Of a stretch of DNA of 64,000 nt, positions 34,301 through 43,300 are shown piece after piece. The notes below the pieces were generated by a model. That model did not search any database and had not been told where the DNA came from. It worked only from the letters and a program-made list of their open reading frames with translations. The translations under genes and the position numbers were made by a program. How positions within the stretch are numbered: position 1 is the first letter of the stretch; every line of letters starts with the position of its first letter. The stretch comes from Branchinecta lynchi (lineage: Eukaryota; Arthropoda; Branchiopoda; Anostraca; Branchinectidae), in assembly GCA_023053575.1 (NCBI GenBank), contig JAKZAP010000003.1, positions 10,516,561 through 10,580,560 of the forward strand, in the 5' to 3' direction.

Positions 34301-37300
34301 TTGCTATCCACCCTAAGGCACTAAACTGATTTTCGAATATTCGGAGTTATTATATTTCGTTTATTAGTGTTATATTATATTCGGAATATTCTTTCGAAGC
34401 GGATCAGGCTCCCGCTTATTTACCCGCATGAGATCACTATCTAGAAGCTAATTAGATAGACAGATGCATAAATATCTAGAAGCTACTGCCAAGCAAGAGA
34501 TTCCTCAAAAGTTTTGGCTAGAGATACCCACTAAAGTCGATTCGACGGACTAGGCATGCAAGCTTCTTCGAAGTCCATACGTTGACGCTCCTAATATTCT
34601 TACCCTCGGTCCCAACACTTTTCGATCAAGGAAGAGAAAAAGATGAAAGAAGTCATCCAAAACATTCGCAAGAATTAACGGATTAAGGATTGAAACTCAC
34701 AAACATGCGTCATTGCTAAATTATTCACAGATGATTCACTCTGTCAATGGAAGGAATTTCTTAATCGCAGCATAGCCGATTTCGGCAAAAAGAGAGCAAG
34801 GTACTATTTTCACCCCTTTGTGAAAGGAAAAGTTACAGATATGGCAGGATTTAGAGGTTAAAGGAGTTGCATCGTAAGCTTCTAGCATTTGCAACGTTTA
34901 CACCGTCAATTGTACTAAATTAGATATGGCGATGTCTTGAAGATCCTGAAATTAGCTAAATAATATTCAGCTTCTGAGACCGAAAAAAATATCAAACTGG
35001 CCGATGATTTCCTCTTCCGACATACTTAAATGTTAATAGTTAATATTTAAACTCTTAATATAATATGTATTATTCCTCTTACTCGGTCCTCGATCTTCTC
35101 GAAGGTTTAGTACCCCTTTTAATCTCCGGCGGGAGATCACTGAATAATTAATGAGCAATGGCCACCTTGCTTTGAAGAGTGAATTATGTTCCAGTAGACC
35201 TACCAGCCAGTGCTGCAGCTTTCGCCTGCGCGATCCTCCTATTCCTCTCAGCAACTTCAACTAAACGCGAGGATCTCAACTTATCGGTGGCCAGACCTCC
35301 AGCCGCGACAACTTCCGTAGCTTTCGTGGCGGTAACCTTGGCGGACTGAGTAGGGGCGGTGGTCGCCCTAGAGATGATGACCCTGACTCGTTTCTTGGGG
35401 GACGGCGGGAGTTCCGGCCCTTCCGTTTCAACTTCCTGTACTTCTGGTTCTGCTGGAAAGACAACAAAGAAAATTAACGTTCGGCATCATTCGAATTACA
35501 ACTCGATTTTACTTACAGAGAAATGTATCGGCCGGCAGAATAGTGAAGATCGAAGTAAGGTGTGTTTGGGACGTGGCACTATATATCGTCTTTTTATTCA
35601 GAAGCGTGATCATTTAATGATTATTATTTTTAAAGATTGCTACACTTAATGATTAGGCTACTACTATTAATGATTATTTAGACCTATAGCAACCCATTCT
35701 AAGTAAATGATGAATTTTGTATTAAATGTAATTTTGCAGCCACCTAACTGCAGACGTTTAAAGTGACCATGGCAGACCATTAGGTTTATCTTCTGGCTTG
35801 GACTTCTTTTTTTTGCTCGGTTATCCCACTTTTATACCACGGAGCTTACTTTTCTTCAAATAGTTTGCGTCCAGCCGCCGCGTCTGAGAGCCTGGCCACA
35901 CTGGGCTCAAAACGGCGCCGATTTGACAAACAACTGAAAATCCCTGGGGATGCGAGATTTGATGGGCTCTGTGTGTTCAAGACATCGAGTATAATTATGT
36001 TACAGGAACCCTAATTGACCCGTAACTGCAGTCTCCTCATTATCCCCAAGCTGCAACAAAGACCATCAAATCTCACGTCCGCTAGGGATTTTCAGTAGTT
36101 TGTCGAATAGGCGGCCTTTTGAGCCCATAGTGTGATCAAGCACGAAGGCCCTATAGAGTCGAGAAACACTAACAAGAAAATCTGTAATTTCTCGTAGAAA
36201 ATAATGATATTTTCGATAACAGTATTCATGGGTCTTTTCATCGGTGAAAAGATCATTTCTAGTAAGAGTTGTGCTTCAAGATTACCTCCCCTTAATCATT
36301 TCCACTTTTAGCTGAATGATCACTAACTATCCTATTTGAATTTAGATCATGGTCAACTTTCACTAAAGAGAAATGCAAAGTCAGTCCGAATTTCGCAGTC
36401 GGATTAGAATTCCCTGCTTCGATTCGAAATTTTGAGCCATCATATGCAGGTTTCCCCATAGTGGTGCGAATTTCACATACGTATCGTGCATTCGAAATTT
36501 CTGTTTGTGTGACTTATAGAACGGCTTAGACGGCGTACGTCAGGTTCGTAAAGTTTCTCGCAAAATTTGCTTAAGCAAATAATCCTTAACACGAAATTCT
36601 TCAAATTATTCGACCTTATTATACCATATATGTACACCGTATTTTCATATTATTCGTACATTTTGCTTTGGATCTCTTCTGCTATTCGTCAACCTTAAGA
36701 ACTTCGTTGAATTTCCTGCTTAACTGACTTAAAGCCCTTCGCACAGGTTTACGGAGCAACTTTACGAACGACGTTACGCACTTTACGAAGGATGTTAAGC
36801 AGTTTACGAACGCCGTCCCTTCAGCATTCTTCGAATCGGAGCATATCACGAGACAAATTTTCACGAGTGAATCGACTTCTGACAAGTGTCTCTAGGCAAA
36901 TCCGCACGAGGCAATCAGAGCATAGGGCAAATCTTCGAGAAGCAATTATTCGTTAGGCAACCCTTCCACGAGACAACCCGGATTAAGAAAAGTAAGATTA
37001 AAGCAGAATGGACACTTCTAATGCTTTATTTTGTATTAAATGCTTCACAAATAAACATGTCCGACTTCCTTTAGAAGGCGCTACGAAAATCCGCCGTTTT
37101 CTTGTTATCCCTTGTCTTTACCTCTCTGGCATTTCGGCGATCCAAATCTTGGGAGCTGGGATATCGTGGCAGAAAATTAAAAAGGTCCCAGCAATGCTTG
37201 ATAGAAAAGGATGTATTTGAGATGTCACCAAAGTCAAGCCGCAGATGCAGTTTACCTGATTGTTCTAGTGTTTCATGTGTTTCTTAAAGTGCCTATTAAA

Positions 37301-40300
37301 AGTTTTTGCTGCGGAATAGTGTTGTGAAGCTTGATTAGCTTGCTTTATAAAATGTACCAGAATATGCAATAAGCTTATAAAAAATAACATAGCTACGAGA
37401 TCTGTTAAGTGTTATAAGAAACATCACTTTTATCTTTGTCCAAGCTAGTAAATTGAGCATGTACTTGCCCAAAAAATTACGCTTTGAAATATCACAGAGA
37501 GGAAACTGTTGAAAAAGCTGCTGAGCTAGGGTGTAAGCATTGTTCCTAGGTTGTTACAGAGTGGGATTGGGGTAGTTCAATGTGCCCATTGAACTTTAAG
37601 ACAATCAGCTTAGACTGATCTACCGTAGATATAGTAGAGGAAGAGGCGTCACGACTGGGGGGGCGTCCCCCCCCCCCCCCTCCCCCCCCCCAAAGCCGTC
37701 GGCCAGTCGGTAAAAAATACGGAGTCTGCGCGAAGCGCCGCGATTTTTCGTCAAAACAGTTGATTTTTTTCATGAAAACAGTCGGTTTTTCTGAAAATTG
37801 GTCGATTTTTCGTCAAAATAGTCGTTTTTTCTGAAAATCAGTCGATTTTTTTCAAAAATGTCATTTTTATTGTTGAAAAAAGTAGTGTTTCTGCAGGCAA
37901 GCCAGTAAAAAATACCAGCCAGTTGGTAAATGCCTCGTCCCCCCCCCCCCCAACATTTTGGCTAGTAACGCCTCTGAGTAGAGGGTGCATGTTAGGATAG
38001 TAGTCAGTTTTGATTTTGGAAACAGCATGTCTACCCTAATCAAGTTGAAATGGTGAAAACTACAAGAGGAAGGACTGGCTACAAGTTCGTTCTGCTTCCG
38101 ACATCTTCAGATGGCAGCTACTACAGATGCTCTGACAAAGGCTGTCCAGTACGAGGGAAGAATGTAATAGCAATCTAAGCACAATCACATATGTAACCCC
38201 GAAGCGACTGTCAACGACAAAGTTCTAGAGTTAGCGAAGAGAAAAATTGACAGTTCGACCAGTCTTCCTACCAACAAAGAAGCCCTTCGAGAAGTATCCG
38301 CAAATGCCAGCCAAGCTGCTGCTGCGCTGTCAATGACTTATGCATCGATGAGTTCGTCACTGAACCGTTTATAGAAAGTCTTGAAGCCGGATTTGTCTTA
38401 TGAAAATAATAATTTGTCTCATGGTAATTTGTCTTGTGAAAAATTGCCAAATGACCGACTTGTCTCGCGAAAATTGTCTAGAAATGTTTGTGTTGTGATA
38501 GGTAGCCTGTTCCAATAGGTGTAATAAGCTGAATAGCAATATACATGATGTTTACGTCTCAATACACTCCTTTGTTAAAATACCAAGTGAAAAGATTATT
38601 ATCAACGCAGCGTTCGGTGTTGCCCGCTGATACAATTTTTCGAGCTTCTAAAGATCAGAAAGAATGTTCTTAGTACTACTTGAAGTACACGAATACAATG
38701 TGACGCCCATTACATGGCTGACCCTTAAATGACGCCCTTTTCCCCGTTCTGTTGTGCGTGCTTTAAGGTCCTGGTACAATGGACTGAACGTTCAAGTGGC
38801 AATTCGTTCCCCAAAAATTCTGTCTAATTTAATTTCAGTTGGAAAAAGCGTTAGACAAGGTGGAATTTTATCACCATATAATTTTAATGCATGTTTGGCA
38901 GATTGTCTTCGGTCGCTTAAGACTTCTTTAATACAGTTTGCAAGTGATGTAACGTTTTTAGCATATGCCGATGATATTATTATTTTAAGTCGGTCAAACT
39001 TTAACATTATAGTGTCTAAACTGGGGCAGAAGGGTCTAATAATTAGTTCTGAAAAGTGTAACTATTTTGTGATTAGTAGTTTGACAACACTGAATTTCCC
39101 TCTGGATTGTGGTGGGGGGATTGTTTTCAGCCCTGTTGAGAAAGTTATGTATCTTGGAATCCCTTACTCATCTAATACCAGGGATTGGAAACTTATCCTT
39201 ATTCAACATGTGCAAGATAAAATAACAAGAGCATTCGGTGCTGTTATTCGTTTACGAGGGATGTATCGCAGAGATGTTCTTGGTTTTGTTTACACGGCTG
39301 TTTCACTTCCTCACATCCTTTTTCCGTCTGCTTTCTTTTCTTCTTTCCGTCCTTCTGAACTTTATGCGTTACAAGTTACTTACTACAAATTCTCTAAATT
39401 CCTTCTTGGCTTCCCGATTTCTGCGAGTAACTCTTTCCTAACTTAGAATTTTAAAGTGAAGAATCCTTTGGAAACTTTAAATGGTAAAATCCAGAACTTT
39501 CATAAAAAGGCTGACAACATTCTTCTTCATCACAACCTTTTTCCTTTTTTCAGAAAAAAGCGCCCTGATTAGTTTGTTTATTTTGAGGTTCGTTTTTTTT
39601 TCTTCCATGTACTTCGTTGTATATTTCGTAGGCTAATTTGTCTTTAACGGTCAGCTGTTTATTAGTATGTAAGTGTGTGTGAGTTTGACTGACATGTTGT
39701 TGTTCCTTTTTATACATTACTCCTCAGGTTTGAAGGATTCAAATAATAATAATAATAATAATAACAATGTAGAATATTAATGCTTCCCGTGGCAACCCTA
39801 ACGATGCTGCTCCTTTCCTCGGCCCGCTGGCGGAACCAACCAAGCGATCTGATTGAGTTTATTACGTCTACTTCTAGCCGGGAGCTTACCCGCATTTGTT
39901 TCCGCCACTTTCTAGAGTAAAACTCAATGTAGTTCCTAACTAAATTGCTGCTTCAGCGCGCCCCGAGGAAAAGAGGAATCTGTAATAAACCCTAAGCGGA
40001 ATTCACACAGAGGGCGTCTGAAAATCGCCAGGCAGAAATCCACCTCGCGACATCTAGGCGAAATCGCAGGGTGTGTCAGACGAATGCGCCCGATTTTATT
40101 TCCAGAAATATGAACAGAAAAAAATAGACAGGTGTATAGAACCTAGAGGAGTAGCTTGCTCCGCTACACTACAGCACAGCCCAATGGCATTTGGGCACAA
40201 CATAAAAATGAAGGGCAGGAGCTTCTTGCTGACTATACTGTTGTGGCTGCTTTTTTACATGTCTCTACTGTACCTTGTCCGAGTCTTTGGCTAACTTCTT

Positions 40301-43300
40301 TCCAGGCATTTTTCCTAATTCGGTTGTCTTTGTACTCCTTGATACCAGTATCGTAGATTACTGGATGGCTCTGAACTAGGCTAATTAGCTGTTCCACAGC
40401 CATCTCAAATTATTTGCCATGCGTTGCGATTTTTTAGGCTCGGAGCCGAAGCCCGACAAAGCGTTTTTTTTAACTGACGATGCGTTTTTATGGCACTTGC
40501 AGCTTCGCTCAAGTGCCATATACCGATGACCTTTCGGTCTTATCGGTCCACTCTTCTCAAGTTAGGGTACTTCCAGAAGTGCTAGGACAATGAAACTTGG
40601 CAGACTTTATTAGGAAGCCGACCAAACTAGCTTGAAATAGTCACTTGCCCGACCATCGTGGGGGGAGGGGGAGTTTGCGGAACCCAGAAATTAGGGGCAT
40701 GCGTAACTTTCGAATGGGTGATCGGATCTTAATGAAACTTGATACATGGAAAGACCTCGTGTCTCAGAATTCTCATCTTAAGTCCGGACAGGATCCGATC
40801 AATCTGGGGGGGGGGTCGGAGGGGGAACCGGAAATCGAGTGAAACTCTCAGAGTGGAGCGATCGGGATGAAACTCGGTGTGAAGAACAAGCACAAGCTCT
40901 AGATAAATAACTGACAGCAACTGGACCGGATTCGGACACTGTGGGGGGGAGTTTGGGTGGGGGGGGGGGTCTGGAATTCTGGCGATCCGTAGTTGATGTA
41001 CTTCCAGGTGGGCTAGGATTATTAAACTTGGCAGGCATATCAGGGACCCGACCAGATTAACTTGGAAACAGTCACTCGCCCGATCCGACCATCGTGTGGG
41101 GGGGGGGGATGGCGGAATCAGGAAATTAGTGGCATGCATAACTTTCGAACTGGTTATCAGATCTTAATGAAACTTGACATCTTGAAAGGTCTCATGTCTC
41201 AGATGTCCCATTTCTAGTCCGGACCGGATCGGATGAACTGGGGGGGGGGAGAGAGAGAACCGGAAATCTTGTGATACGCATAGAGTGGAGCGATCACGAT
41301 GAAACTTGGTGGGAAGTATAGGCACAAGTCCTAGGTGCATCAGTGACAGAATCGGACCGGATTATGGTTACAGATGGGAGGGGGGGGGGCTGGAGGGGGC
41401 TGTCCTCCCAGATGTGCTAGGACAATAAAACTTTGCTGGAGCATTAGGAGGATTAACCAAAAAGTGAAAACAAACTTTTGACCATCACTTCCATCCTCTG
41501 ACCAGCCTTGCAAGTTTGGCGCATCTTAACCGGAAAAGTGAAAAAAATAATTTTTACTATAACAGGATCTGACCCAGCCCTGCCAGTTTTGTTTCCCTTC
41601 TTGTGTTCTTTTGCTTTCGCTCACCTATTTTTATTTTAAAGTGAAACCATCGGTTACACTTTCAGCTCTTTATTTTTGGGATCCCAAAACGTAAGTGGAG
41701 GGATACCTATGACATCGCAAAAGTTGTCCGTCTGTCTGTCCGTCCGTCCGTCCGTCCGTCCGTCCGTCCGTCTGTCTGTCTGTCCGTCCGTCCGTCCGTC
41801 TGTCTGTCCGTCCGTCCGTCCGTCTGTAAGCGCGATAACTCTCGAAGGGAACGAGATATTTTGATGAAACTTGGTGTGAGGGTTCGTTGGGTCGTCGGAC
41901 CAGTCAAGTTCGTAGATGGGCTTTGTAGCTCTACATTTAGGGGTGGGGGAGGGGATTCAAATTAAGGGACAAACAAAATATTTTGAAACAGCTAATGTGA
42001 TAGTCAATGATGGGGTAAGAAGACATGCTGAACACGATGGTGAAAACTATTTTGTCATCGGACAAGTAGTTCGCCCGGAATCCGGCCAAAACCGGAAAGT
42101 TTGCTGAAAGTAAAAGTTTTATTTGAAGTTGATTAGATGTTCGATTTAGGGGTAGAAAGACATGCTGAAGACGATGGTGAAAATTATTTTCTCGACGGAC
42201 AAGTATTTCGCCCGGAATCCGGCCCAAACCGGAAAGTTTGTTGAAAGTAAAAGTTTTATTTGAAACTGATTAGATGTTCGATTTAGGGGTCGGAAAACAT
42301 GCTGAAGACGATGGTGAAAACTATTTTCTCGACGGACAAGTATTTCGCCCGGAATCCGGCCCAAACCGGAAAGTTTGTTGAAAGTAAAAGTTTTATTTGA
42401 AGTTGATTAGATGTTCGATTTAGAGGTAGGAAGACATGCTGAAGACGATGGTGAAAACTATTTTCTCGACGGACAAGTATTTCGACCGGAATCCGGCCCA
42501 AGCCGGAAAGTTTGTCAAAATTAAAAGTTTTATTCGGAGTTGATTAGATGTTCGATTTAGGGCAAGAAGACATGCTGAACACTTATGTGAAAACATTTTT
42601 CTACCCGGACATGTAGTTCGTCCGGAATCCGGCCAAAACTGGAAATCTGTTGGAAGTCAAAGTTTTATTTCTAGTTGATTAGATAAACGATTTAGGGTAA
42701 GAAGAGATGCTGAGTCCCTGTATGACAATCATATTTTACCCGGACATATAGTTCGACCGGAATCTGACTGGAATCGGAAAATTTGTTATAAGCTAAATTT
42801 CTATTTCAAGTTGATTAGATGTTCATTACTGGGGAAAGAAGATACCCTGATTTCGTCTTTGAGCTTTCTTTTTTCGCCGGACAAGTAGTTCTGGAGTTCA
42901 GGAAGTTTTCGTCAAAACAGATATGACTTATAGGGGTAAAAACAACAGGCTGAATCCAAATCTGAACTTGGTTTTCTCAGGTGATTACCTATTTGGCCTT
43001 AATCTGTTTCTGAATTTTAGTTGTAAAACTGTTCAAGGAGTCTGGCGAAGACTGGATCTGGCTAAGACAAAACCCAGTTGTCTGGATCATATATTGAATT
43101 TTTGGGATCCCATCGAAACCTTTGGTCTTGTTTCTTGTTGGCGTATTACTTACTACAAATGCTTGCAAGTGCAATATGAGCTTACAGTTCTTGTTTTAAC
43201 CCCTGGCGAGACGAATATCGCCAGGCGTGGTGATATCCGCTGTCCGTGTGAACTGGCCTTTGTAAACCTTATAACATCTATTTGAACAATGCTTTAGGGC

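Larger units (their letters stand above)
41667..43140 (+). mobile_element. GGGATCCC-bounded repeat element, copy D (longest)
   Basis: It starts TTTTTGGGATCCCAAAACG and ends TTTTTGGGATCCCATCG then AAACCTTTGGTCTTG. In order it contains a (TCCGTCTG)n run at 41727-41826, ATGAAACTTGGTGTGAGG, a GGGGTGGGGGAGGGG block, then 137-bp tandem units with CCGGAATCCGGCC at 42071, 42208, 42345 and 42482, then diverged units. No coding sequence. Confidence 0.9.

Noticed and set aside
41937..42501. Three overlapping minus-strand frames beginning MGRIPGEILVRREN or similar
   Set aside because: They repeat because of the 137-bp tandem unit, which is not a multiple of three. No selection on a frame is plausible.
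42071..42620. Possible CRISPR-like array
   Set aside because: Units are contiguous 137-bp tandem repeats without spacers, in an animal genome.
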